Positions 28,347 to 39,313 of a DNA stretch of 64,000 nt are shown piece after piece. The notes beneath the pieces were generated by a model that made no database searches, had not been told where the DNA came from, and worked only from the letters and a program-made list of their open reading frames with translations. The translations under genes were made by a program, and so were the position numbers. The stretch is from an uncultured Clostridia bacterium. Its GTDB lineage: Bacteria > Bacillota > Clostridia > Oscillospirales > Ruminococcaceae. The stretch spans positions 1 through 64,000 of the forward strand of contig CAMNXF010000013.1 of NCBI GenBank assembly GCA_946567425.1, read 5' to 3'. Each line of letters starts with the position of its first letter. Position 1 is the stretch's first letter.

Positions 28347-28946
28347 ATGAACAAAACGGATAATACTGTTGAGAAAAAAAGAAAGCCCGTGCTTGACCTC
28401 ACGCTATCGGCTATGTTTCTCGCGGCGGGATTGCTTCTCCCATTTTTGACGGGGCAGATCAAACAGATCGGCAATATGCTGCTGCCCATGCATATTCCGG
28501 TTATTTTGTGCGGACTTATCTGCGGTTGGAAATATGGACTTGGCGTGGGATTTGTAACGCCGCTGCTGCGCTCCCTCATTTTCACAAGACCTGCGATGTA
28601 TCCCGACGCAATCTCCATGGCGTTTGAACTGGCGACCTACGGACTGGTGGTGGGTCTGCTTTACACCCGTTCGCGTTGGAAGTGTGTTATTTCGCTGTAT
28701 CGCAGCATGATAGCCGCGATGATCGCGGGGCGCATCGTCTGGGGCGTCTCAGAAATTTTCCTGCTCGGTCTGGGAGAAAACGGTTTCACTTGGGAAATGT
28801 TTATGGCAGGCGCGTTCTTTAAGGCTTTTCCCGGGATCATTCTGCAGCTTGTCTTTATTCCCGCTATGATGCTTGTGCTCAATAAAACGGGGTTGGTGAA
28901 GTTCTCAAAACATCACAAAAAGCACGCCGAAAGCTCTGAGAGTTGA
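28347..28946 (+). CDS. ECF transporter S-component-like membrane protein
   Basis: 199 residues from ATG 28347. About six hydrophobic segments, opening LDLTLSAMFLAAGLLLPFLTG and including MHIPVILCGLICGWKYG, the layout of ECF substrate-binding (S) subunits such as the PanT/FolT-like and DUF3816-type families. S subunits capture a vitamin and share an EcfAAT motor; none is adjacent, so a distant motor is expected. The substrate cannot be read from sequence. The start is chosen because the track's 28281 start lacks a ribosome site. The following kinase gene begins within three bases. Confidence 0.75.
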   Translation: MNKTDNTVEKKRKPVLDLTLSAMFLAAGLLLPFLTGQIKQIGNMLLPMHIPVILCGLICGWKYGLGVGFVTPLLRSLIFTRPAMYPDAISMAFELATYGLVVGLLYTRSRWKCVISLYRSMIAAMIAGRIVWGVSEIFLLGLGENGFTWEMFMAGAFFKAFPGIILQLVFIPAMMLVLNKTGLVKFSKHHKKHAESSES

Positions 28947-28948
28947 TT

Positions 28949-29515
28949 ATGAACAAAGCCGTTTTTGTTGTCGCGGAGGAGATAAAAAAGCACGCAAAGC
29001 CCTTGACAGTCGCCATTGACGGACGCTGCGCGGCCGGAAAGACCACTCTTGCCGAGCAGCTGCGGGAGCTGCTCGGCTGTAATGTCATTCATGCCGACAG
29101 CTTTTTTCCGCGACCCGAGCAGCGCAACGCCGAGCGCCTGAACGAATTCGGCGGCAATTTTGACCGCGAACGTTTGCTCGCCGAGGTAATGCTGCCGCTG
29201 AAACGCGGAAAACCGTTTTCTTACCGCCCGTTCAGCTGCAAAACACAAAGCCTTGTCGGAGAAATTCACGTTGAACCAAATGAAGTGACCGTGATCGAAG
29301 GCTCATACAGCTGTCACCCCGCGCTGTGGGAATATTACGGACTGCGCGTTTTCCTCACCGTCGACCCGACGGAGCAGCTGAAACGGATAGAGCGCCGCAA
29401 CGGAGCGGACTCGCTAGCCGTGTTCCGTGAGCGCTGGATACCGTTGGAGGAAAAGTATTTCGCCGTGCTGAATATTGCCGAGCGGTGCGATCTGGTTCTT
29501 GATACGCGGGAGTGA
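28949..29515 (+). CDS. Uridine-kinase-like P-loop NTPase
   Basis: 189 residues. Walker A IDGRCAAGKTTLAEQL, then VIHADSFF and VIEGSYSCHP, the layout of the uridine kinase/pantothenate kinase (P-loop small-molecule kinase) group, and a C-terminal RRNGADSLAVFRERWIPLEEKYF. Substrate uncertain. It follows the ECF-S gene almost without gap, so it may phosphorylate and trap the imported nucleoside or vitamin. That is inference. The ATG at 28949 is preferred over the TTG at 28943. Confidence 0.75.
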   Translation: MNKAVFVVAEEIKKHAKPLTVAIDGRCAAGKTTLAEQLRELLGCNVIHADSFFPRPEQRNAERLNEFGGNFDRERLLAEVMLPLKRGKPFSYRPFSCKTQSLVGEIHVEPNEVTVIEGSYSCHPALWEYYGLRVFLTVDPTEQLKRIERRNGADSLAVFRERWIPLEEKYFAVLNIAERCDLVLDTRE

Positions 29516-29533
29516 ATTGGTCGGTGAATAAAT

Positions 29534-29565
29534 AAGAGCCCTGACAACGCGTCAAGGCTCTTTAT
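29534..29565. terminator. Bidirectional terminator between converging genes
   Basis: AAGAGCC/GGCTCTT with an inner GAC/GTC pair and T runs on both strands. Confidence 0.8.
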
Positions 29566-29577
29566 TTTTGCGGAGAA

Positions 29578-30948
29578 TTATCCAGTGCGCTCCGTTCCAA
29601 AGCGAATGTAATTGTATTCCTTGGCGAGAGCGTCCCATGTCGGTGAGCCGACGATACCTGATGGATCAAGCCCGTAAAGCCGCTGGAAGATCATAACGGC
29701 GCGTTCGGTCTCGGGACCGAAGTAGCCCGTAGCCTCAATAACGGGAATGTCGCCGATGTTCTGCCCGATAACGCGCAGATATGTCTGAAACTCCTTTACG
29801 TCGTCGTTACGCATTCCGGGGGTGAGGTTATAACCGGGATAAAGCGCGGCAGTCGCGCCTTCATAGCCCTCGGGAAGGTTATTGAGGATATCCGTGTAAA
29901 TACGGCTGATAAGCTGCCATGTGCGAAAATCCACTATGCCGTCGGGGTTCAAGCCGTAAAAGCGTTCAAACGTTTTCACCTGATTATCCATCGCCTCGTT
30001 GAAAACGCCGTTGGAATTTACGGTGGGAATTTCGGGGTTAAAGTAGGCTATCGTGTTCAGATAGTACGCGAGTGAGCGCACACGTTGCCCATAATCGCCC
30101 TGACGGAGATTTTCGTCCCAAAGGTTCTCTATCTCCTCTGCCGACAAACCCTCGCTCGTAAGTTCCGAGAGGTGTTTTACTGCAACAAATATGTACTTTA
30201 TCTGATACCATGTTGCCTTGTTGACAATGCCTGTCACGGGAAGATTAAACACGCTCTGGAACGTGCGGACGGCGGCAGTGGTACTTTCGCCAAAGATACC
30301 GTTCGCGGGAACTATCTTTGGTATCGCGGGGTAATTCGTGCTTATCCGGTTCAATTGCACCTGAATGGTGCGCACCTCGTTTCCCGACGCTCCAAACCCG
30401 AACGGAGTGCCCGGATAGCTCGGTATATTCGGTGAGATCGGTGCATTGTACACGATGTCGATATCGTTGCCATAGTAGTACTGCAATATCTCATAGGGCG
30501 TGTAGCCGCGGTTTGCAAGCGGCACCGTCCCCCATTGCGACAAGCCTTCGCAAGTGACGGTCGTGCCGTTGCAGAACATCGTAAACAGCGGTTCTATGTT
30601 TCCGCGCCTTACGACATAGTTGTTGAAAACCTCGTCCACAATGTTGGCAATATTCGCGAAAATATCTCGCCCGTACACAAACGCCTGGTCATACTGGGTG
30701 GAGTTGGTGATGTCGAAATCGTAGCCGCGCGAACGGTACCACTCTGTGTATACGCGGTTGAGCGCGAACGATATCTGAACGTAGATATTCGCCCGCAAAG
30801 CCGCCTCGGGCCACGTCGGGAAAATCTCGCTCGAGGCTACGTTCTTTATGTAGTCCGGGAACGTCACCGAAACGTTGGTCGCGTTGGAGGAGGGCGTTCC
30901 AAGGTGAACGATTATCCTTTCGGGAATAAACGGTACATTAGAGGGCAT
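29578..30948 (-). CDS. SpoIID-like protein with peptidoglycan-binding repeats
   Basis: 456 residues. Residues about 30-170 resemble the SpoIID/LytB domain (WPEAALRANIYVQISFALNRVY, FCNGTTVTCEGLSQWGTV). Three PG_binding_1 repeats follow (about 190-260, 285-355, 375-445), each with NGIFGESTTAAVRTFQ-type sequence ending GIVxxxTW. No signal peptide, as in many spore cortex/coat-associated proteins. Likely a sporulation wall protein. Its start overlaps the upstream gene by 11 bases, so both are co-translated. GGAGGTGG site. Confidence 0.8.
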   Translation of the reverse strand: MPSNVPFIPERIIVHLGTPSSNATNVSVTFPDYIKNVASSEIFPTWPEAALRANIYVQISFALNRVYTEWYRSRGYDFDITNSTQYDQAFVYGRDIFANIANIVDEVFNNYVVRRGNIEPLFTMFCNGTTVTCEGLSQWGTVPLANRGYTPYEILQYYYGNDIDIVYNAPISPNIPSYPGTPFGFGASGNEVRTIQVQLNRISTNYPAIPKIVPANGIFGESTTAAVRTFQSVFNLPVTGIVNKATWYQIKYIFVAVKHLSELTSEGLSAEEIENLWDENLRQGDYGQRVRSLAYYLNTIAYFNPEIPTVNSNGVFNEAMDNQVKTFERFYGLNPDGIVDFRTWQLISRIYTDILNNLPEGYEGATAALYPGYNLTPGMRNDDVKEFQTYLRVIGQNIGDIPVIEATGYFGPETERAVMIFQRLYGLDPSGIVGSPTWDALAKEYNYIRFGTERTG

Positions 30949-32125
30949 TATCCACCTCCGTTATCTCCTCGGCTGCATTGTCCTTTGCAGCGACGGGAAC
31001 CATGGCTACGCGCTGAATAGATTGTACTCCGTCAAATACGGGAATATCGCGCAGAACAACTTCGGCAAAATCTTTTCTTGTCACCGTCGCGTCATACAAA
31101 GCAAACGGCTGAATATTATTCTCAAATGACTGCGAAAGCTCTCTCGACGGAGCGGGGAGCGTTTCGGCGCGTGTCTGACCGCTGCTGTCCGTAGTGAGCA
31201 CATATAACTCGCGGATCTCGCCGCCGATCTTTTTGGTGACAACGCACCGCGCCCCCGCGATAGGCAGCGCCTCACGCGCCGTATACACGCGAAACAGTAT
31301 CGTTCCTCTACCGATATTCCGCCGAACGAAATCGTCGTAATCATCGTAAACGGGTTCTGGATAGTTTATCGGCTCAGCACCGCTGCCCTGCCGCATAACG
31401 CTTTCGGAGGGTGCGTCGGGATTTTGCGGATAACTCTCGTCCTCAAAACTGCGTCCCGTAAGCTGTTCATCCTTACTCGTGCCGCTTATCGGCTGATCGG
31501 CGAGCGTCTCTGCCTTTTCCGCGGAAACGCTCTGCACATCCGCGAGATCAGGGCGCGGCGCAGTCGGCGAGTTATCCGTTACGCCCGAAACGTTCTCCTC
31601 GGGGTTATTATTCGCGGGATTGCTTTGCTCGGTAATGTCCTCGCGAACCTGCTGAGTCGACGGTACCTTGGAATGCTTCGGCAGCGTAAAAAGCACGTCT
31701 GACAGCCCGACAACTTCATTTTCCGTAGTCGGGGCGGAGTTTTCCGACGGCGGCTCGGGATCGGGCACGGTCACAGGCTCGTCGCATTTCTCTTCCTTGG
31801 GATGCTCAACTATGTCGTTCGGGTTCAGGCTTTCGTCGTTGTCGACTATCTCCGCGAGAAATCTGTCGTAAACTGCGGGAAATTCACCGCTCTCCTCGTT
31901 GACGTAACCGATAACGGTGGGCTTTCTTTCGGGTTCCGACACTTCGGTTGTTTCGACAGCCGCTTCAACAGGCTCGGACATGTGAGCAGCCGTCTCCGCT
32001 TCGCCGTCAACCACCGGGACGCGCTCCTCCACCCTGCTCCTAACGGTCGCGGGCTTTTGGGAGCGGCGGTTAAGCTCCATAAGTTCGCGCTTGTATTTTT
32101 CTATCAGCTTTTTCGTATCTTCCAT
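30938..32125 (-). CDS. Hypothetical acidic protein with C-terminal Ig/prealbumin-like domain
   Basis: 395 residues. The N-terminus is a short coiled coil (MEDTKKLIEKYKRELMELNRR), then a disordered acidic Ser/Pro/Glu-rich middle of about 220 residues, and a C-terminal roughly 110-residue beta domain (GRGTILFRVYTAREALPIAGARCVV...) like carboxypeptidase-regulatory or transthyretin-like modules. It overlaps the SpoIID-like gene and probably tethers or positions that protein. Good GGAGG. Confidence 0.65.
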   Translation of the reverse strand: MEDTKKLIEKYKRELMELNRRSQKPATVRSRVEERVPVVDGEAETAAHMSEPVEAAVETTEVSEPERKPTVIGYVNEESGEFPAVYDRFLAEIVDNDESLNPNDIVEHPKEEKCDEPVTVPDPEPPSENSAPTTENEVVGLSDVLFTLPKHSKVPSTQQVREDITEQSNPANNNPEENVSGVTDNSPTAPRPDLADVQSVSAEKAETLADQPISGTSKDEQLTGRSFEDESYPQNPDAPSESVMRQGSGAEPINYPEPVYDDYDDFVRRNIGRGTILFRVYTAREALPIAGARCVVTKKIGGEIRELYVLTTDSSGQTRAETLPAPSRELSQSFENNIQPFALYDATVTRKDFAEVVLRDIPVFDGVQSIQRVAMVPVAAKDNAAEEITEVDNAL

Positions 32126-32208
32126 AATATGACCTCCGTATAAATTTTCTTGTAAAGTATATGCAAAGGCGCTGCGGAAAATGACGGAGGTACTGATATC
32201 GCCAAAAG

Positions 32209-32251
32209 AAAAGCCGATATCCCCACGTTCTCCATGAAAATATCGGCTTTG
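32209..32251 (-). terminator. Terminator of the ExbB/ExbD-like operon
   Basis: AAGCCGATAT/ATATCGGCTT with a loop of about 19 bases and short T run on the minus strand. Confidence 0.7.
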
Positions 32252-32257
32252 TAAGCG

Positions 32258-32707
32258 TTATTCGTTGTAGCTGACCTTTATGTCAAGTGCGTTTTCAAGC
32301 TCCGCGAGGACTTGTTTCACCTCGTCGTAAGTCGATTTTATGGCTGCGGAATGGTCTATCGAGTATTCCTTCTTCGTGCCGAGCGACGTTATCCTATCCT
32401 TAAGCGCTGCGGCATTATCGCATTTCTCGCCGTCAAAGTAAATGTCGTTTCCGTCGATGCGTATCACAACGGTATCGGATTCGGAGCTGTCCGAAACGGG
32501 ATCGCTCCCCGAAACGTCCGAGCTAACGGAGCTGCCGGAATTTCCTACCCCGAGCCCGAAACCGTTACCGCCAAACGGCTTGAAAATAATAAGTACGGCA
32601 ATGACAGCCGCTAACAGCAAAGTAAGCAGCAACCCTATCGGCAGTCCTCTGCGTCTGCGTCTTGGTTTTTCCTCCTTGGGCGGTCTCGGTCCTTTATTTT
32701 TGGGCAT
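32258..32707 (-). CDS. Single-pass membrane protein of the ExbB/ExbD-like operon
   Basis: 149 residues: a basic cytoplasmic N-terminus (PPKEEKPRRRRRG), one membrane helix (about 22-43), a Gly/Ser linker and an extracellular domain of about 75 residues (TVVIRIDGNDIYFDGEKCDNAAALKDRI...) that matches the fold pattern of ExbD/TolR periplasmic domains. Third gene of the operon, 21 bases after the ExbD-like gene. Probably a second ExbD/TolR-type subunit that engages the wall. Confidence 0.7.
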   Translation of the reverse strand: MPKNKGPRPPKEEKPRRRRRGLPIGLLLTLLLAAVIAVLIIFKPFGGNGFGLGVGNSGSSVSSDVSGSDPVSDSSESDTVVIRIDGNDIYFDGEKCDNAAALKDRITSLGTKKEYSIDHSAAIKSTYDEVKQVLAELENALDIKVSYNE

Positions 32708-32728
32708 ATTAAATACTTCCTTTCGTCT

Positions 32729-33388
32729 TTATTCATTGTCAAGCGAATTTATGCGGTAGCGCACGTTTCCGCTGTTTGCCTTGTGCTCAAGATCGTTCAG
32801 CGCCTTGTCGACCGCAGCGTAATCGTCCTGAAATACCAGCCGCGAGTCATACGAGAATATCATATACGCGATCGTAGAGCCGCTTTGGTCATTAGCCGCC
32901 TGCGAGATGTATTCCGATAAAAATACGCGCATTCGGTTAAGCGCCGTTTCAAGTTCGTCATTATTATGTATCTCGATAACCGTGCTGCTCTCTGCTTTTG
33001 CGGGATCACCGAACGACAGACGGCGCACGGTGTTGGAATAACTGTTCTCCAACCCGATATTCAGCACGATTATCACGTCGTCCATATATTGATACGCATC
33101 GAGACGGCTCTCGGCGGCGTGCAGCTTGTCCAGCAGTTCGGCGGCGCTGCCCTCGTCCAACTTGCCGAGCGCCTCCGCAAGCTCCGCGGACAATTCGCTG
33201 TTTTCGTTCTGAAGTTCTCCGAGCGCGGCGCTGTTCGCGGCGTTCTCGGTCTGAGCAGCGTCGAGGGCGTTCTGCTTTTCGGAGATAAGCTTGCTGTTCT
33301 CCGCCATGACCATGAAGATCATTATCATAATAACGTCAAGCAGCGAGGTAAGCTCGATTATGATATCGCGTTTACGTCTGCGCTTCAT
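32729..33388 (-). CDS. ExbD/MotB-like proton-channel subunit with coiled coil
   Basis: 219 residues. The N-terminal helix IIIELTSLLDVIMIMIFMVMA carries the ExbD/TolR signature including the proton-carrying Asp. A coiled coil of about 80 residues follows (KQNALDAAQTENAANSAALGEL...), then a C-terminal alpha/beta domain. It overlaps the ExbB-like gene by 17 bases. With that partner it should form a proton-driven rotary or pulling motor in the membrane. Confidence 0.75.
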   Translation of the reverse strand: MKRRRKRDIIIELTSLLDVIMIMIFMVMAENSKLISEKQNALDAAQTENAANSAALGELQNENSELSAELAEALGKLDEGSAAELLDKLHAAESRLDAYQYMDDVIIVLNIGLENSYSNTVRRLSFGDPAKAESSTVIEIHNNDELETALNRMRVFLSEYISQAANDQSGSTIAYMIFSYDSRLVFQDDYAAVDKALNDLEHKANSGNVRYRINSLDNE

Positions 33389-33872
33389 GGTCTTTCCTCT
33401 TTTCCTTGTCGTGCTCGTGTATCAGATAATCCGCTTCGTCGAGCGCCCTGTCAAGGCGCGCGGTCACAAAGCTATCGGCTATTTTAAAACCGATCGCGAA
33501 AATCAATCCCCAGAACGTCGTGGAAAGCGCGGACATAAAATTGTCCGATAAATTTTCCGCTCCCGAAAGCCGCATAAGCGACGTTACCGTGCCGAGTATT
33601 CCCAGCAGCGGGAACACCGCCGTTATATTCGTGAACAGCGAGTACGTTCCCGCCGCACGTTCCGAGCAGTTCATAAGCGAAGAAAGCTCGTCGTCTTTCA
33701 GCGCAAGCTCCGCCATAACGCCGTTGCGGCGGTCGCTTTTCGGGCGAACGATATTTTCTAGCCTTAAAATATTCTTTCGCAAAGCCAAATAAACCAGTAC
33801 GTTTACGGCGCAAGCTGCCATAATGACAAGCGTTATAAGATCGAATTTAAAAATCGCTTTGAGAAATTCCAT
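33372..33872 (-). CDS. MotA/TolQ/ExbB-like proton channel
   Basis: 166 residues. An N-terminal membrane helix, a cytoplasmic loop, then the two conserved helices FPLLGILGTVTSLMRL and FMSALSTTFWGLIFAIGFKI characteristic of MotA_ExbB. First gene of a three-gene operon. Monoderm bacteria lack TonB/Tol targets, so this is neither a TonB nor a Tol system in the usual sense; no flagellar genes are near. GGAG site before the ATG. Confidence 0.8.
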   Translation of the reverse strand: MEFLKAIFKFDLITLVIMAACAVNVLVYLALRKNILRLENIVRPKSDRRNGVMAELALKDDELSSLMNCSERAAGTYSLFTNITAVFPLLGILGTVTSLMRLSGAENLSDNFMSALSTTFWGLIFAIGFKIADSFVTARLDRALDEADYLIHEHDKEKRKDHEAQT

Positions 33873-34312
33873 AGGCGCGCTCCGTTCGTTTTATACTTTA
33901 TTTCATTATACAACATATTATGGCGTTTGTCAACAAAAATCGCTTTTTTATGCCATAAAACAGGATATGGCGCTGCATTCGGCTATAGGCAACACCACAA
34001 AATTACTGCGCTTCACGCTTTGTCGTCCAGATCGCTTTGCCGGCGGCGTCCTTGCCGCCTTTTGGCGATCTTGCAACAACATCGTGTTGTCGAAGTTTGC
34101 TTGCACGCATTATGCGCTTCGTGCAAAACGCTATTTTCGTCATAGGGTTGACCTTTGGTCAATTCGAGCACAATTCGCCTTAGTAAGGTATACAGCCTTT
34201 CGTCGTCCTCATTGTACAATCTGACGGAAAATTTGACTGCACAACTGCTCGACATTAATTGTGCTGTGTTGACTATAGTTCTTATTCCTTGAATAAATTT
34301 TCAAATTAACTA
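33873..34312. other. Intergenic region rich in small palindromes
   Basis: No convincing gene. A minus-strand ORF (34013-34255, 80 residues) has an odd Cys/Arg-rich end and no ribosome site. CAACA/TGTTG and TTGCACG/CGTGCAA-type inverted repeats (about 34070-34135) suggest a small repetitive element or RNA, or remains of a lost gene. Confidence 0.4.
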
Positions 34313-34341
34313 TTGAAAAAAAGGACGAATAGTGTTATAAT
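34313..34341 (+). promoter_or_regulatory. pyrG promoter
   Basis: TTGAAA (34313-34318), 17 bases, TATAAT (34336-34341). The leader is only about 30 bases, with no attenuator visible. Confidence 0.75.
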
Positions 34342-34349
34342 AAGTTTAA

Positions 34350-35996
<1,647 letters not shown>

Positions 35997-36046
35997 ACAC
36001 TGTGTTCTGTATAATAAAGCTATTCATGGGATAAGGAGTTGATAAT

Positions 36047-38176
36047 ATGTCGGGATCGTTTTACGACAACCGCGAGCTTTCGTGGCTGAAATTCAACGCG
36101 CGCGTGCTTGAAGAAGCGCGCGATGAAACTACTCCGCTGTTTGAGCGGCTGAGGTTCGTGCAGATATTCTGTTCAAATCTGGACGAGTTCTTTATGATAC
36201 GCGTCGGCAGCTTACAAGACAAGCTGCTGTACGAGCCGAAGGACCGCGAGAACAAGACTAATATGAACGCCAAGGAGCAGCTTTCGGCTATTGCGAAGCG
36301 CGTCAAGGCGCTGCTGCCCGTAAAGGACGAGGCTTATGCTGAGATAATGCAGGGGCTGTCTGTGTGCGGCGTGGAGCACCTGAACGAGGACGCGCTCACG
36401 CCCGAGGAGGACGCGTTCCTGAAAGCGTATTTCACGCGCGAGGTTCGTCCGCTGCTGTTCACGGGAGTAGTAGACAAAAAGCACCCCGTTCCCTTTCTGA
36501 AAAACGGAGGCATATATATCGGTTGCCTTATCCGCAAAAAGACCGACGCTTCGGGTAAGCGCACGTTGGGAATACTGCCCGCCTCGGATAATCTGCCGAG
36601 AGTGGTATTTTTGCCGGGAACGGGAAAATTCCTGCTTATTGAGGAGCTGATACGCCGCTACGCGAAGCAGGTGTTCAGCAACTTTGACATCATTTCGAAA
36701 TGCATTTTCCGCGTGACAAGAAACGCCGACATTGAGATAGACGAGGGACTGTTCGACCATGACGTGGACTTCCGCGACGTGATGAGCAAGCTCGTCAAAA
36801 AGCGCAAGAAGCTCCGCCCCGTGCGGCTGGAATTTCAAGGCTCACCCGACGGAGAGACGGTCTCAGTGCTGACTAAAATTCTCGACGTTTCGGACAACTA
36901 CGTTTTCAAGCAGACAGCGCCGCTTTCAATGGGCTTTATTTCGGTGTTGGAGAAACGTCTTGAAAAACAGGCGGGGCTGTTCTTTGAGCCGCTCGTTCCA
37001 CAGCGCTCGGGAGCGATACTGCTCGACGTTCCGCTGATAGAGCAGATAAAACAACACGATATTCTGTTGAATTATCCGTATGAAAACATCAACCACTTTA
37101 TAAATCTCCTTGAGGAAGCGGCGGTCAACCCCGACGTTTCTTCGATAAAGATAACGCTTTACCGTGTTGCGCGTGACAGCAAGATAATCAACGCGCTGAA
37201 CAAGGCAGCCGAAAACGGCAAGGACGTTCTGGCGCTTGTGGAGCTGCGCGCGAGGTTCGACGAGGAGAACAACATCGGCTGGTCGAAGCAGCTCGAGGAA
37301 GCGGGCGTTACCGTCATTTACGGGCTGGAGGAGCTGAAAGTCCACTCGAAGCTGCTGCTGATAACTCTGCGCGACGGGAACAACGTCCGCTACATCACGC
37401 AGGTCGGCACGGGAAACTACAACGAGCGCACCTCGCGGCTGTACACCGATCTTACGCTGATGACCTCGGACGAGGATTTCGGGGCGGACGCGTCGGTGGT
37501 GTTCAACGCGCTTATGGTCGGCAGCACCGTCGAGAGCACGAACCGTCTGCTCGTCGCGCCGAAAGGCTTGAAGAGCCGTCTTGTTTCCTTTATCGACAAC
37601 GAGATAACCTACGGACGCGACGGGTATATTGGAATTAAAATTAACTCGCTGACCGACCGCGACCTTATTGAGAAGCTCGCCGAGGCGAGCCGCGCGGGCG
37701 TTACCGTGGAGCTTATCGTGCGCGGAATATGCTGTCTTATCCCGGGCGTTGAAGGAGCGACGGAGAATATCCGCGTTATCTCGATAGTCGGACGTTTTCT
37801 GGAGCATTCGCGAATTTATATTTTCGGACGCGGAGACCGCCGCAGAGTGTACATCTCAAGCGCGGACTTTATGACGCGTAACACCGAGCGCCGCGTTGAG
37901 GTCGCCGCGCCGATACTCGATACTTCGCTTGCGAACAGGGTCTGCGATTTATTCTCAACAATGCTCAGTGATAACGTCAAAGCCCGCGAGCTCGGCAAAG
38001 ACGGAAAGTACAAGCGCGTTTCCTCGGCGGGCAGGATTCCGCTGAACTCGCAGCTCTACTTCTATGACGAGGCGTACAAGTCCGCCGCCGCTTCAACGGG
38101 AATAATCAGCGAAAAGCCTGCCGTAAAGCAGAACGAGGACGCTTCCATCAAAGTGAAAATAAGAAGAATACGCTGA
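36047..38176 (+). CDS. ppk1: Polyphosphate kinase 1
   Basis: 709 residues, full length. N-terminal domain YDNRELSWLKFNARVLEEA, head domain, and two phospholipase-D-like catalytic domains. These contain the autophosphorylated His in ELKVHSKLLL and the second His in FLEHSRIYIFG, with TERRVEVAAPI near the end. It polymerises ATP gamma-phosphate into polyphosphate at the membrane. AAGGAG site; follows pyrG and ends at a strong terminator. Confidence 0.97.
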   Translation: MSGSFYDNRELSWLKFNARVLEEARDETTPLFERLRFVQIFCSNLDEFFMIRVGSLQDKLLYEPKDRENKTNMNAKEQLSAIAKRVKALLPVKDEAYAEIMQGLSVCGVEHLNEDALTPEEDAFLKAYFTREVRPLLFTGVVDKKHPVPFLKNGGIYIGCLIRKKTDASGKRTLGILPASDNLPRVVFLPGTGKFLLIEELIRRYAKQVFSNFDIISKCIFRVTRNADIEIDEGLFDHDVDFRDVMSKLVKKRKKLRPVRLEFQGSPDGETVSVLTKILDVSDNYVFKQTAPLSMGFISVLEKRLEKQAGLFFEPLVPQRSGAILLDVPLIEQIKQHDILLNYPYENINHFINLLEEAAVNPDVSSIKITLYRVARDSKIINALNKAAENGKDVLALVELRARFDEENNIGWSKQLEEAGVTVIYGLEELKVHSKLLLITLRDGNNVRYITQVGTGNYNERTSRLYTDLTLMTSDEDFGADASVVFNALMVGSTVESTNRLLVAPKGLKSRLVSFIDNEITYGRDGYIGIKINSLTDRDLIEKLAEASRAGVTVELIVRGICCLIPGVEGATENIRVISIVGRFLEHSRIYIFGRGDRRRVYISSADFMTRNTERRVEVAAPILDTSLANRVCDLFSTMLSDNVKARELGKDGKYKRVSSAGRIPLNSQLYFYDEAYKSAAASTGIISEKPAVKQNEDASIKVKIRRIR

Positions 38177-38179
38177 AAA

Positions 38180-38211
38180 AAAGGGCTGTAATATAACGTT
38201 ACAGCCCTTTA
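38180..38211. terminator. Bidirectional terminator between ppk1 and the lipoprotein
   Basis: AAAGGGCTGTAA/TTACAGCCCTTT, a perfect 12-bp stem with T tracts on both sides. Confidence 0.9.
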
Positions 38212-38214
38212 TTG

Positions 38215-39246
38215 TTAAATTTTTTCAAGACTGAGCAGCTTGGCGTCGATATCCGCGAAATATTCGTTCCCAATCGAAATTATATCGCTTATTGTTATCT
38301 TAACGTGCGTGAAACGCTCACCCACCTCAAGACCGTCAAGGTCTATGTCGTAATCGTGGAGATTTCCGAGCGAGAACCTGTTGAAATCGTTATAGGCGTT
38401 GCTATCCCAGTTGCACATGGGCGAATGCTCCACCACGTTTTTCTCCACGTTTACGCCATACTTTATTATCGGTATTTTGTCAACAAATTCGTTGTCGGGT
38501 ACGAACCTTATCTCGCCGCCATCATCGTAGCCCTCGTTAGGACGCGAGACCTGAATATATCCCGTAAGCTCCAGTTCTCCGTCAAATTCTATCATTCCGC
38601 TGTATGTATAAGCGCCGCTGATGCGTTCATCGTAGTCAGCTTAGTTCGAGTAGAACCTGGTCTCGGCGCTCTTAACCGTAAGCTCTCCGAATTTGTCCCC
38701 AGGCTCAACGCGGTAATACTCGCTGCTTGGGGTGATCTCTTCGCCGATATATTCCACAATATCGGTATCTTCAAAGTGTTCCTTGACATCAAATAAATCG
38801 GGGTTCTGCGCGGGATTAAATGAATGCTCCGAGGTGAACGCGTAGGCAAACCCGTCGCAGTTAACGCTGTATTCGCAGTTCAGAAAGCGTTGCTTGTCGA
38901 TATCCTCGACCGTGAATTCCTTTATATCCGTGTCGGTCTCGTCGTAATGAAGGGACGTAATATCCGAAGTGGTAATGACCGTGCCGTCCACACATGTGAG
39001 GAATGTCGGCTCGCCTTTGGGAGCGCTCTCCTCGGGTGTGGAGCTTTCGGGTGCGCTTTCCGAACCGCTGCTCTCGGAGCTTGCGCCGTCGGGAGTGCTT
39101 TGCGGACTGCCGCTCTCGGATCCGCCCGTGCTCTCGGACGCAGAATTTGTGCTTTCGGGAACGCTGCCCGAGGTCTCCTTGTTGTCGCAAGCGGTGAGCG
39201 CCGCGAGCATTGCCATTGTGCAGATGATTGCAGTAAATTTTTTCAT
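38215..39246 (-). pseudogene. Lipoprotein gene split by one in-frame ochre codon
   Basis: ATG at 39246 follows AGGAG and gives MKKFTAIICTMAMLAALTAC, a lipoprotein signal, then an STGGSESGS-type disordered linker and a globular domain (PTFLTCVDGTVITTSDIT...). TAA at 38641-38643 ends this ORF after RFYSN, but the same frame continues without another stop (ADYDERISGAYTYSG, then MIEFDGELELTG...) to 38215, the ORF called separately at 38215-38595. Removing the one codon yields a coherent protein of about 343 residues. Function unknown; extracellular membrane-anchored. Confidence 0.75.
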
Positions 39247-39313
39247 TGTTTGTTCTCCTATTGTCAAGAAATTTATTATAAAGCGCTTAAAGAAGCGTTT
39301 TAACGGGAAATAA

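Noticed and set aside
34013-34255. 80-residue minus-strand ORF
   Set aside because: No ribosome site, abnormal Cys/Arg-rich end, palindromic DNA.
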